A stretch of DNA of 64,000 nucleotides from positions 515,455-579,454 of the forward strand of contig NZ_GL872413.1 of the NCBI RefSeq assembly GCF_000192225.1, in the 5' to 3' direction. Made by a program: the position numbers and the translations under genes. Shown here in pieces: positions 45,874 through 54,517 of this stretch. Every line of letters starts with the position of its first letter. Position 1 is the first letter of the stretch. This DNA comes from Capnocytophaga sp. oral taxon 338 str. F0234 (GTDB lineage: Bacteria; Bacteroidota; Bacteroidia; Flavobacteriales; Flavobacteriaceae). The notes beneath the pieces are model-generated. The model was not told the DNA's origin. It ran no database searches and saw nothing but the letters and a program-made list of their open reading frames with translations.

Positions 45874-46389
45874 TTATTCTACTTTAGGGTTAGCAGGTGA
45901 TTCGCTGAGCTGGTTTTCTTGTAAGGTATAAATATTATACCCATGTTTGGGGTCTTTTTCAGGAACCCATTCCTTGCCATTGAGGAGCACTTTATTAATT
46001 TGTGGAGTATTGCAACAGTTAGGTATGCTTTTGAATTGTCCTGTAATAGTAATTCTTGCCACTTTATGGTTAGTAGTTTTAAGGTCATAGATTTCACTTC
46101 TTTCTATCAAAGACCTCTCAAGATCATAAATTGCAGCGAACTCGAAAATGACAGTGCTATCTAGCCTCTTAAAGTCCCTAAGTTCTACTTTTTCATTTCC
46201 AACATTAGTTATTTTTGTGAGAGAGAACTTTGGTGTAAAATCCTCATTCACAAGGTTTTTATCTACTTTGAGATAGAAATATTTAAAGGGTGCACCACAA
46301 CATGTAAAACTTCCTTTCTCCTTATTGTTATCCTTGTGACAACTTAAGAGAGTCGCTATAGCCAGTAGAAAGTATAAATATTTTTTCAT
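45874..46389 (-). CDS. Small Cys-Cys lipoprotein, divergent copy 3
   Basis: Lipoprotein of 171 residues with the same plan as the cassette copies: lipobox LLSC (Cys16), HKDNNKEKG, Cys-Cys in FTCCGAPF, a beta-rich middle, then SIPNCCNTPQINKVLLNGKEWVPEKD. Identity to copies 1 and 2 is low in the middle and high around both Cys pairs and the NGKEW motif, which marks those as the functional core. The ATG at 46389 is used (the upstream codon at 46395 is TTG). A 23-codon protease-like leader lies 12 bases in front. Confidence 0.78.
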   Translation of the reverse strand: MKKYLYFLLAIATLLSCHKDNNKEKGSFTCCGAPFKYFYLKVDKNLVNEDFTPKFSLTKITNVGNEKVELRDFKRLDSTVIFEFAAIYDLERSLIERSEIYDLKTTNHKVARITITGQFKSIPNCCNTPQINKVLLNGKEWVPEKDPKHGYNIYTLQENQLSESPANPKVE

Positions 46390-46401
46390 GATCAAATAGA
46401 A

Positions 46402-46473
46402 TTAATTAAACTCTCCTTCACGTTGGCAGGCAAGAAGCCCTAAAGCCAACACAAAGAGTAAAAATCGGGTCAT
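46402..46473 (-). pseudogene. 23-residue lipoprotein leader, likely stub of a C10 gene
   Basis: A frame of 23 codons with leader LGLLAC followed by QREGEFN and a stop. The leader plus CQRE matches the opening of the C10 protease (ALIACQRESEE). It sits at the same place relative to the Cys-Cys lipoprotein as the protease does in the cassette. It is probably the remaining front end of a lost protease gene; a genuine tiny lipoprotein is the alternative. Confidence 0.5.
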
Positions 46474-46917
46474 AGTATAATGATTAGAAATTATCTTGGT
46501 TGTTTTCTGCCCCAAAGTTATAATAAAAAAAGATAAAAAACAATATTTTAAGAAAATAACACAAAAAATCTGTATATAAAAATGTTTTTGGCAAAAAGAG
46601 CTTTTTGTAGTGTTTTTTATAGTATATAATGAAGATGGAAGGTTAAAAATAAGGTTGTATGAACTATCATAAAAACGAGCGATTTTCTTATAGAAGATAT
46701 ATTCTTAATTATTTTTTCCCAAGAATTGATAAAATGATAAAAAATGAATGTATACAAACTCATATAAAGTCTTATGGTTTTCTAAAGTAGGTTTATCTGT
46801 GCTTCTTATCAGAATAATAGGAGAGGCAATCAAGGGAGATAAAAAAGAGGCTACCCTTTTCGGGCAGCCTCATAAATGGAAAAACAACACGCTTAGGTGA
46901 TTTTCACTGAAAAAGAA
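46474..46917. other. Gene-free AT-rich gap before M13 copy 2
   Basis: A TAACTTTG promoter core on the minus strand (46520-46513) serves the lipoprotein stub and copy 3. From about 46530 to 46840 the DNA is very AT-rich and shows no gene. A terminator hairpin follows at 46843. Confidence 0.6.
46843..46873. terminator. GAGGCTGTCC-family hairpin after M13 copy 2
   Basis: Arms GAGGCTACCC and GGGCAGCCTC around TTTTC, 45 bases beyond the M13 stop, with an A run on the plus strand giving T residues on the transcript. Confidence 0.75.
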
Positions 46918-48963
46918 TTACCAGATTTTGATACGTTGTTCAGGTTTGCGATAGAGCTTATCGCCTTCTTTTATATCAAAGGCTTTGTACCAAGCATCTA
47001 TGTTGGTTAGTGGAGCGAAGGCACGAAGGTAATCAGGGGAGTGAGGGTCTACCTTTACCTGGTTGGTCATATATTGGTCGGTAGAGAGGGTACGCCATAC
47101 AGAAGCCCAAGCGAGGAAGAAGCGTTGCTCTTGGGTAAAGCCACTAATCTTTCCTACGGTTCCATGGTCTTTCAGATACATCTGAAGGGCATCAAAAGCG
47201 ATATTCACTCCTCCGAGGTCAGCGATATTCTCTACATTGGTCATGGTACCATTGACGAAGATTCCCTTAACGGGTTCATATTGGTCATATTGTTTAGCGA
47301 GTGCTTCGGTTGCCTTTTGGAAGTTTTCCTTATCAGTGGGTGCCCACCAGTTCTGTAGATTGCCATCGGCGTCAAACTCAGCCCCACTAACATCAAATCC
47401 ATGGGTCATTTCATGACCGATTACCCCACCAATTCCTCCGAAGTTCACGGCAGGATCTGCCTCAAAACTGAAGAAAGGAGGTTGAAGGATTCCTGCAGGG
47501 AAAACAATCTCATTGTTGGTAGGGTCATAATAAGCATTGACGGTTTGAGGAGGAAGCACCCACTTGGTTTTATCCACTTCTTTTCCTACTTTGTCCAAGG
47601 CTTTTTGAAAAGCCCACTGAGCTACCTGTGTGATATTCTCAAAGAGAGATACTTCAGGGTTCATAGTAAGTTTAGAATAATCCTCCCACTTATCAGGATA
47701 ACCTACCTTTACAGAAAATTTGTGGAGCTTCTCCATCGCTTTTTCCTTAGTAGCATCACTCATCCAGGTTACATTCTTGATGTGCTGGGCAAAACTTTTC
47801 TTCAAATAATCTATCAGGGTAAGCATCTCCTCCTTAGCTTTTTCAGGGAAGTATTTTTCCACATAGAGCTTACCGAAAGCCTCTCCAAGAATTCCGTTGA
47901 TTAGTTCCAGGGCGCGCTTGTCCATAGGACGTTGCTCCTGTTGTCCCATGAGGTATTTGTTATAGAAATTAAAAGTAAGGTCATTGAGCTCTTGGGTGAG
48001 GTAGTTACTGTTAAGAGTAACCAATTTGTACTTGAGATAGTCCTTAATCAGGGGTAGATTTTTCTCATTAATAAAAGTATCATAATGCTTATAGAGACCT
48101 ATTTCAGTGAGGATAACCCTCTCGGTATGAACTCCCACTTTTTCAAGCAACTGAGGTAAGTTAAGGTTCCTTACTAAGGTACTTAATTCCTTTGTTGTTA
48201 TTGGGTTATAGCTGAGATTTGGATTGTTCTCTTCTTCACTTGTAAGCATGTATTTGGCAATATTCTTTTCAAAGGCTACGATTTGCTTTGCTTTTTCCTG
48301 AGGAAAGGGATCCTTTAGGATTTTAAAAATATCCGTTACATAGTCTTGGTACTTAGCTAAGGCTTCGGTATTGCTAGGATTCTCCTTTTGATAGTAATCC
48401 TTACCCAACCCCAGAGCAAAATTCCCTAAATATACCGCATTCATTTTGGAGTTCTTCATATCGGTATATACGCCTACGGGACAGATATGATTTGCCCTTT
48501 TAGAGGTAGTCTCTTGCAAATAGTTTTGCAAATCATTTAAGGAGTGTATCGCATCAATTTTTTGAAAATACATCTCTAAAGGCTTAAGTCCGTCAGCATT
48601 ACGCTTATCCCAAGAGATATATTCCTTATAGAGGATTTGTATTTTAGCTCCTTCACTTCCTTGAGGGTATTCCTTTTTAAGGAGGTCATCAAGGATAGAA
48701 AGGCATTGCTCATCGGTTTTCTCCATGAGCATATAGAAGGAACCCCAAGCAGGTTTGTCAGCAGGGATTTTAGTGGTTTTCATCCAGCTACCACTAACAT
48801 AGTTATAGAAGTCATCTCCTGGGCGAAGGGAAGTATCCATAGCGGAGAGCTCAAGACCTTTTTCGGGGAATTCCTTAGCGTTCTCTTTTTTGTTGGAATT
48901 ACCACAAGCCACCATTAAGGAAAGGCAAGCGAGCCAACCCATTTTGAAGTTTATTTTTTTCAT
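46918..48963 (-). CDS. M13-family metallopeptidase lipoprotein, copy 2
   Basis: Neprilysin-type metallopeptidase of 681 residues, full length. The leader ends LMVAC (Cys20) followed by GNSNKKENAKEF. The zinc site is HEMTH, with the third ligand in VENIADLGG, and the C-terminus is RIKIW. Two differences stand out against the other copies: GFDVSGAEF instead of GFDDSGAEF right after the zinc site, and VENIADLGG instead of GENIADLGG. The metal ligands themselves are intact. It has its own promoter core and terminator, so it is a separate unit. Confidence 0.93.
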   Translation of the reverse strand: MKKINFKMGWLACLSLMVACGNSNKKENAKEFPEKGLELSAMDTSLRPGDDFYNYVSGSWMKTTKIPADKPAWGSFYMLMEKTDEQCLSILDDLLKKEYPQGSEGAKIQILYKEYISWDKRNADGLKPLEMYFQKIDAIHSLNDLQNYLQETTSKRANHICPVGVYTDMKNSKMNAVYLGNFALGLGKDYYQKENPSNTEALAKYQDYVTDIFKILKDPFPQEKAKQIVAFEKNIAKYMLTSEEENNPNLSYNPITTKELSTLVRNLNLPQLLEKVGVHTERVILTEIGLYKHYDTFINEKNLPLIKDYLKYKLVTLNSNYLTQELNDLTFNFYNKYLMGQQEQRPMDKRALELINGILGEAFGKLYVEKYFPEKAKEEMLTLIDYLKKSFAQHIKNVTWMSDATKEKAMEKLHKFSVKVGYPDKWEDYSKLTMNPEVSLFENITQVAQWAFQKALDKVGKEVDKTKWVLPPQTVNAYYDPTNNEIVFPAGILQPPFFSFEADPAVNFGGIGGVIGHEMTHGFDVSGAEFDADGNLQNWWAPTDKENFQKATEALAKQYDQYEPVKGIFVNGTMTNVENIADLGGVNIAFDALQMYLKDHGTVGKISGFTQEQRFFLAWASVWRTLSTDQYMTNQVKVDPHSPDYLRAFAPLTNIDAWYKAFDIKEGDKLYRKPEQRIKIW

Positions 48964-48988
48964 GATAAAAGTGAATTGAATTACCCCG

Positions 48989-48996
48989 CAAAATTA
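48989..48996 (-). promoter_or_regulatory. Promoter element of M13 copy 2
   Basis: TAATTTTG on the minus strand, 26 bases before the start codon. Confidence 0.5.
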
Positions 48997-49031
48997 CGAA
49001 TTAAAATAGTACTATGCAAGACAAAGTATTA

Positions 49032-49451
49032 TTATTTTTTCATTACTTGATAACTCCATTTTGGGATGAGGTATACGCCTATGAGACAGGTTACCATTAC
49101 AGGGGAATAAGAGTGGGTGAAATAGCTTACCAAAATATGCCATACCAGAAAGAAACTAAGTCCTATAAGGTATATCCCAAGAGCGATTCTCGTAGTTTTT
49201 TCGCTCTTGCGACACAAGAGGGCTACTAGCGCTACTAAAGCGAGTTGTCCTATAGAAACTCCTACAAAATATTCAGGATGGTCATTTGCTAAAAGTGCAT
49301 TCTCAGAGACTCTTGGAAGCTGTAACCAAGTGGGTATTTTGTGAGAGAAATTAATATACCATTGCCAAAAAGAAATACTCTCTTCTACTTGGTGCAAGGC
49401 ATGTAGTCCCATTATCGGGAGCCATAGCGATAAATACTTATTTGTTTGCAT
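49032..49451 (-). CDS. HXXEE-domain membrane protein
   Basis: Protein of 139 residues with four membrane helices and the HxxEE motif in LHALHQVEESISFW (about residues 17-30). A later Asn-His-Pro-Glu (NDHPEYF) also fits the family. Function unknown. The first 14 bases overlap the end of the SRPBCC gene, so the two are coupled. Confidence 0.82.
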   Translation of the reverse strand: MQTNKYLSLWLPIMGLHALHQVEESISFWQWYINFSHKIPTWLQLPRVSENALLANDHPEYFVGVSIGQLALVALVALLCRKSEKTTRIALGIYLIGLSFFLVWHILVSYFTHSYSPVMVTCLIGVYLIPKWSYQVMKK

Positions 49452-49851
49452 ATATTTCCTGTTTTAGTGCAATAATGTAGTTTTGTTGTATGTGCTTCAA
49501 GTTCCAAAAAAGAGGAGCTATAAGCCTTAAAAAGAAATTTTTAATATAGATTTTCTCTTGGAAGTAAATTCTAGTACCTCCCTTAAAAGATTCGAACTTT
49601 CCTTCCCATTCTCCAATAAATAGTTTGTGCTGCATCGTAAAGGCATAATACTCGTTTTCTATCTTTTGAATATTACTGAAGAGCGTATGTCCTCCTGCTT
49701 TGTAATATTCAATAAAACTATCTTCCAATAGCTCAATATCCTTAACTTCCTTTCGCCATTGAAAATTACTATTATCTGTAACAAAGCTATATACCAATGC
49801 AATAGGTGCATCAATAAAGTCCGTTACTGTTGAGGTAAGATAGGATTTCAT
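49438..49851 (-). CDS. SRPBCC-family protein
   Basis: START-like helix-grip fold, 137 residues, with the opening SYLTSTVTDFIDAPIALVYSFVTDNSNFQWRKEVKDIEL, then beta-rich segments and a long C-terminal helix FFLRLIAPLFWNLKHIQQNYIIALKQE. Such proteins bind hydrophobic ligands; the substrate is unknown. Operon with the HXXEE gene. Confidence 0.8.
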   Translation of the reverse strand: MKSYLTSTVTDFIDAPIALVYSFVTDNSNFQWRKEVKDIELLEDSFIEYYKAGGHTLFSNIQKIENEYYAFTMQHKLFIGEWEGKFESFKGGTRIYFQEKIYIKNFFLRLIAPLFWNLKHIQQNYIIALKQEIYANK

Positions 49852-49901
49852 TTCCTTTTAATTATTTGAAAGGTATTATATTTTTCATTTATAAATGAAA
49901 A

Positions 49902-49932
49902 AGTAAAAGGTAAAACACTATTACCTTTTACT
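49902..49932. terminator. Terminator after M13 copy 3
   Basis: Perfect 12-base arms AGTAAAAGGTAA and TTACCTTTTACT with a 7-base loop, between the M13 copy 3 stop and the SRPBCC start. Confidence 0.65.
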
Positions 49933-49990
49933 CATTCACATACCCAGCTGTGGGCACTTGCTGGCTATATTTTTTATTTTAAGAAGGGAA

Positions 49991-52028
49991 TTACCATATT
50001 TTCACACGATCTTCAGGCTTACGGTAGAGCTTATCTCCTTCCTTTACATCAAAGGCTTTGTACCAAGCATCTACATTAGTTAGTGGAGCGAAGGCACGGA
50101 AGTAGCCTGGAGTATGAGGGTCTGTCTTGACCTGATTGGTCATATACTGATCGGTGGAGAGGGTACGCCATACGGTAGCCCAAGAGAGGAAGAAGCGTTG
50201 GTCTTGACTGAATCCGCTGATATCGGCAACTGCTCCATGGTCTTTGAGATACATTTGGAGGGCATCAAAAGCGATATTCACCCCGCCAAGGTCAGCGATA
50301 TTTTCCCCATTGGTAAAGGTACCATTCACGAAGATTCCTTTTACAGGTTCATATTTGTCAAACTGAGCTGCCAGAGCCTTGGTTACCTTCTCAAAGTTTT
50401 CCTTATCGGCAGGAGTCCACCAGTTTTGTAGGTTGCCATCGGCATCGAATTGGGCACCACTATCATCGAATCCGTGAGTGATTTCGTGACCAATGACAGC
50501 ACCTATACCTCCGAAGTTCACTGCAGGATCTGCTTCGAAGTTAAAGAAAGGAGGCTGAAGGATGCCTGCGGGGAATACGATTTCGTTATAGAGAGGGTTG
50601 TAATAAGCATTCACAGTCTGGGGAGTCATTTCCCACTTGGTTTTATCCACAGGTTTGCCTATTTTGTCCAATTCTTTTTGGTAGCTCCATTTGTTCACTT
50701 GTTGTAAGTTCTCAAAGAGAGAAGCGTCAGGGGAGAGAGAAAGTTTAGAATAATCCTCCCATTTATCAGGATAGCCGACTTTTACCTTAAAGGTACTGAG
50801 CTTATGGAGGGCTTTTTCCTTAGTCTCGTCACTCATCCAAGTAACGTTCTTGATATGCTCAGCGAAGCTTTTCTTAAGGTAATCTATAAGGGTTATCATT
50901 TCTTCTTTAGCCTTAGCAGGGAAATATTTCTCTACATAGAGTTTACCGAAGGCTTCTCCTACTACCCCATTGATAAGCGAAAGGGCACGCTTGTTCATAG
51001 GTCGTTGTTCTTGCTGTCCGCGGAGGTACTTACTATAGAAGTTAAAGGAAAGTTCGTCCAAAGCTCCATTTAGATTTCCTGCATTGCTCGCCACTAAGTT
51101 ATAACGGAGATAATCCTTCAGTAGGGGCAAGTTCTTTTCGTTGACAAACTTGTCATATTCCTTGTACAAGCGTATTTCTCCTACGATCACCTTATCGGTA
51201 TTGACTCCTACTTTTTTGAGTAAGGCAGGGATATTGAGGTTTTTCACGAGCTTGGAGAGTTCCGCCATGGTCTGAGGATTGTAGCTAAGGTTCGGGTCGC
51301 GGTCTTCCTCATTGGTAAGCATGAGTTTGGCAAGGTTTTTTTCGAAAGCCACTTGCTTCTGAGCCTTTTCATCGGCAGCAGGATCACCAAGGAGCTTGAA
51401 GATATCCGCTACGAAGGTCTGATATTTGTTAATGGCTTCCGTATTACTTTCATTTTCTTTTTGGTAGTAGTCCCGACCAAGACCTAAAGAGAAGTTACTT
51501 AGGTAGATAGCGTTTTGGTTAGAGTCCTTCATATCGGCATAGACTCCCCATCCGCATACAGGGTTTTCTCCCAGTGGAGTAGCCTCTTCGAGGTAAGCCT
51601 GCAAGTCAGCAAGGTTTTTGATTGCCTCTATTTTTTTTAAGGATGGGTTCCAGAGGGGAGAGTCCAGCTTTGTTACGGGCGTCCATATCCATATACGTTT
51701 TGTAAATGGTTTGGATTTTTTGTCCTTCAGAGCCCGAAGGATAGGTCTCCTTGAGGAGGTTGTCCAGAATGGTAAGGCACTGCTGGTCGGTTTCTTCACG
51801 GAGCATGTTAAAGGTTCCCCAAGAAGGTTTGTCGGCAGGGATTTTAGCGGTTTTCATCCATCCCCCATTGACAAAGTTGTAGAAGTCATCTTGCGGGCGT
51901 ACGGAGGTATCCATAGCCGTAAGGTCTAGACCCTTGTCGGTAGTTGTTTCTTTCATGTTGTCTTTTTTAGAAGGATTGCCACAAGCCACCAGAAGGGCGA
52001 GGCAAGAATAAAAACTGATTTTGTTCAT
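49991..52028 (-). pseudogene. M13-family metallopeptidase lipoprotein, copy 3, frameshifted
   Basis: The 52028 ATG opens a normal M13 lipoprotein (LLVACGNPSKKDN, DLTAMDTSVRPQDDFYNFVNGGWMKT) that ends after 140 codons in NRGNQKPC. The other 500 codons continue one frame over, from KKIEAIKNLADLQ through HEITH, GENIADLGG and RVKIW. The break is an A8 tract (51631-51638) where the paralogs predict A7. Restoring A7 gives one protein of about 678 residues with all zinc ligands. It is a sequencing error, a null mutation, or a slippage switch. No promoter core lies in the 36-base gap to the toxin gene, so it may be transcribed with the toxin-antitoxin pair. Confidence 0.9.
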
Positions 52029-52064
52029 ATTTTTTGAGTTTTTAGTTGTTAGCTTTGAATTTTT

Positions 52065-52379
52065 CTATTTACTGAAAAGTTCCAAATGCGAGCCTAATCG
52101 TTCCAAAACAATTACCATTTCTTCATCATCTTGCTGCCATATAAGGAGTAAATCTCCTTCTATATGGCACTCTAAGCATCCCTGATATTGTCCTATCAAC
52201 ATATGAGGCTTCATCTTTTTAGGAATCTCAGAGACGCCTCCCTTTTCTAATAGTTTTACAACAGCTAATATCTTCTTAATCTTCTCAGCTTGTTTTTTAA
52301 ACTTCTTAAGTTCTTTTTTGAATATTGTAGCGTAATATAATTCATACAAATGTTCCTCTTGTTCTTCTATGTCATTCAT
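52065..52379 (-). CDS. YafQ-family mRNA interferase toxin
   Basis: RelE/YafQ-type ribosome-dependent ribonuclease of 104 residues. The signature is in the second half: HMLIGQYQGCLECHIEGDLLLIWQQDDEEMVIVLERLGSHLELF, which contains the catalytic HxLxG-CHIxxDLLLIW pattern and the final GSHxxLF. The start chosen is the ATG at 52379, which overlaps the antitoxin stop (ATGAATGA); the frame stays open further upstream, inside the antitoxin gene. It should cleave mRNA in the ribosomal A site when the antitoxin is degraded. Confidence 0.88.
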   Translation of the reverse strand: MNDIEEQEEHLYELYYATIFKKELKKFKKQAEKIKKILAVVKLLEKGGVSEIPKKMKPHMLIGQYQGCLECHIEGDLLLIWQQDDEEMVIVLERLGSHLELFSK

Positions 52380-52632
52380 CTTCTGATAAGATTTCGTTGA
52401 ACAATTCTTCAGCACTTTTATGTCCTTTAACAAGCCCTTTTTTATGTTTTTCAATCAATTGCCTTCCTTCCTCTATTGCTTCTATGGTCTCCTTGTTAGG
52501 AGTAGCCTTTTCTATGGGATATGTTTTTGAAGTCTCTATTATAGTCGTTTTGACTCTAAACTTCTCAAAAAGAGCTTGAAATAGTGGAATATCCACATTA
52601 TTAATAGTTGCTTGTATTGTTGTTGTCGCCAT
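52372..52632 (-). CDS. Antitoxin of the YafQ-type module
   Basis: Small acidic-ended protein of 86 residues directly upstream of, and overlapping by 8 bases, the YafQ-type toxin. The N-terminal part (MATTTIQATINNVDIPLFQALFEKF) resembles a ribbon-helix-helix-like or short DNA-binding start. The C-terminal half, rich in Lys and Glu and ending SAEELFNEILSEDE, would wrap the toxin. It probably represses its own promoter. The family name is not certain. Confidence 0.8.
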   Translation of the reverse strand: MATTTIQATINNVDIPLFQALFEKFRVKTTIIETSKTYPIEKATPNKETIEAIEEGRQLIEKHKKGLVKGHKSAEELFNEILSEDE

Positions 52633-52651
52633 AATTTCTTGTTTTAAAGAG

Positions 52652-52659
52652 CAAAGTTA
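52652..52659 (-). promoter_or_regulatory. Promoter element of the toxin-antitoxin pair
   Basis: TAACTTTG on the minus strand, 20 bases before the antitoxin start. Confidence 0.5.
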
Positions 52660-52731
52660 CAAAGAAAAAATTAAATAAAGAAATCAAAATATTATTATTT
52701 TTTCAATATTTCTATCCAATCGTTGAAATGT

Positions 52732-53838
52732 TTATTCTTCCTCTTCCTCCGAGAATTGGCTATCAATCATGTGATCAAATTCTTCTATATAAAAATCTTG
52801 AAAGAAAACCTCTCCAAAGTCCTTGGAGGTGAGCTGTACTTCCCTTTTGGGCTCTTCGTCCCCTCCGCTTAGGTCAATATATCCATAGCGATGGAGTAGG
52901 AAATTATTCGCATATTTGTTGTACTTGAAGGAAATATAAGCTTCTGCTACAAAATTGTCTCCCTTGAACTCCAAGGTAAAGTACGCTCCTTTGCAGACGA
53001 TTCGGTGGAGAGGCCAGTCCTTATAACAGAAATTAGGGGCTATCAAGAGTCTATATTTGTGCATTTCCTCTCCACTGAGTAGGATTACCACTCTTCGGTG
53101 GGCTTCAGCGACTCCTTCCCGTTCGGCAAAGGAAAAGAGGTAATCTTCCTGTCCATCCTCATTAAGGTCGCAACTGTGGAGCTGCTCTAAGTCATATGCT
53201 CCCAAGCTAACGATTCTCTGAGATAAGTTATTGGGGTTCTCCACTTGACATACATCTTCATAAGGAGCGATGATTCCCTTCCAATAGCTTATTTGGTTAT
53301 CCATAAGAGTGGCAGCTTCTTCTTTCGTAGAGGCGGAGAAAGAAGCGCCTTTGCTCCATACCCCGTCCTTGAGCAAATAGGTTACCTGCTTGAAAGGAAC
53401 ATAGACAGCCCCTTGCTCATCACTTGTCTTTTTTCCTTTTTCTCCTGTAAAATATTGGTTGTCAATAGCCGAGATATACACATCAAAATAGCGAGCCAGT
53501 TCCTCTGGGGAGAGTTCGTGTATTGCTTGGGTAAGATGGTCACTCTCTATCAGATCATTGGAAAAATATTCCAAAATATAGGGATTGAACTCTGCTGTTT
53601 TTGGGAGTAGAGAAATATCCACCTTCCCAAAGACAGGATCTAAATGAGTGGGTATATCTGCTACATTACTATAGAAAAACTCTAATCCAGGATATTCATT
53701 GGAGGTATAGGGTACCCTCTTGAGGAGCTCATAGAGCTTTGCCTCTATCTCTGGGCTGATAGGTTGCTCGGTGATAGGGGATGTTTGCTTGCAGGCAAAA
53801 AGCCATAAGGCTAAGAGAATAAGGGATATTTTTTTCAT
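52732..53838 (-). CDS. Lipoprotein of unknown function
   Basis: Protein of about 368 residues with lipobox LWLFAC (Cys15) followed by KQTSPITEQP. Acidic and aromatic-rich throughout, with a calcium-loop-like stretch HSCDLNEDGQEDYLFSFAE (about residue 225) and a very acidic C-terminus (SQFSEEEEE). The DLNxDGxxDYLF segment resembles FG-GAP/VCBS-type repeats that bind calcium. The ATG at 53838 is preferred over 53847 because it places the Lys-Lys start of the signal directly at the N-terminus. No family is recognised. Confidence 0.75.
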   Translation of the reverse strand: MKKISLILLALWLFACKQTSPITEQPISPEIEAKLYELLKRVPYTSNEYPGLEFFYSNVADIPTHLDPVFGKVDISLLPKTAEFNPYILEYFSNDLIESDHLTQAIHELSPEELARYFDVYISAIDNQYFTGEKGKKTSDEQGAVYVPFKQVTYLLKDGVWSKGASFSASTKEEAATLMDNQISYWKGIIAPYEDVCQVENPNNLSQRIVSLGAYDLEQLHSCDLNEDGQEDYLFSFAEREGVAEAHRRVVILLSGEEMHKYRLLIAPNFCYKDWPLHRIVCKGAYFTLEFKGDNFVAEAYISFKYNKYANNFLLHRYGYIDLSGGDEEPKREVQLTSKDFGEVFFQDFYIEEFDHMIDSQFSEEEEE

Positions 53839-53974
53839 AAGGGTCATTTTGGTTAATGGTCAGGATCTAGAGGTTTTTTACCTCACTTACATAATCTTAC
53901 GCTACAACTCAACTACTGACAAGAATCTTGGTGGTACTTTATCGGTATGCCATACTCCATATCTCTCTTTATTG

Positions 53975-54514
53975 CTAACTCTCATAATAATAGGACTGTT
54001 CTATACCTTTGAAAATCACTTCTTGGTCATTTACTTTATCCGTAAGAACAGGTTGCAGCAGAAAGCGCAATTCCAAATCGTTGATAGGGCTACGCTCCAT
54101 TGCTTGTAGATAGGCTTCTTTTGGTATCAATCGCCAATCCACCACCTTTGCTAAGTGCTTTTTCAGTATCATATCCAGCCAAATACGAGTAGAGCGCCCA
54201 TTTCCTTCCATAAAAGGGTGGGCTATATTCATCTCCACATATTTAGCTATAATTTCCTCAAAAGTATTTTCAGGCATTTGGTCTATTACAGGCAGGATAG
54301 CATGTAGAAACATTGCATTGGCAAAGCGAAAACCGCCTTTGCTAATATTCAGGTGGCGTATCTTCCCTGCAAAATCATACAAACCCTCAAAAAGATAGTG
54401 ATGTATCTGGCATAATCCTTTGGTAGTACCTACTTCTATCTGTTCAATAGCTCCACTCTCAAAAAGCTGATAGGCTTTTTGTAGGCTTTGAGCGTCGATT
54501 TCTTGAATATTCAT
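53975..54514 (-). CDS. Fic-family AMPylase
   Basis: Fic-fold protein of 179 residues with the full catalytic motif [12 protein letters not shown] (about residues 93-104), so AMP-transfer activity is expected. Preceding features fit the fold: [29 protein letters not shown] forms the beta hairpin that positions the target. An inhibitory (S/T)xxxE(G/N) helix is not clear. It begins 4 bases after the RhuM gene and follows M1 and RhuM in one run. It could be the toxin of a two-gene toxin-antitoxin-like pair (inference). Confidence 0.9.
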   Translation of the reverse strand: MNIQEIDAQSLQKAYQLFESGAIEQIEVGTTKGLCQIHHYLFEGLYDFAGKIRHLNISKGGFRFANAMFLHAILPVIDQMPENTFEEIIAKYVEMNIAHPFMEGNGRSTRIWLDMILKKHLAKVVDWRLIPKEAYLQAMERSPINDLELRFLLQPVLTDKVNDQEVIFKGIEQSYYYES

Positions 54515-54517
54515 TGG

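Noticed and set aside
52380-52454. Longer form of the YafQ-type toxin
   Set aside because: The extension lies inside the antitoxin gene; the ATG overlapping the antitoxin stop gives the usual family length.
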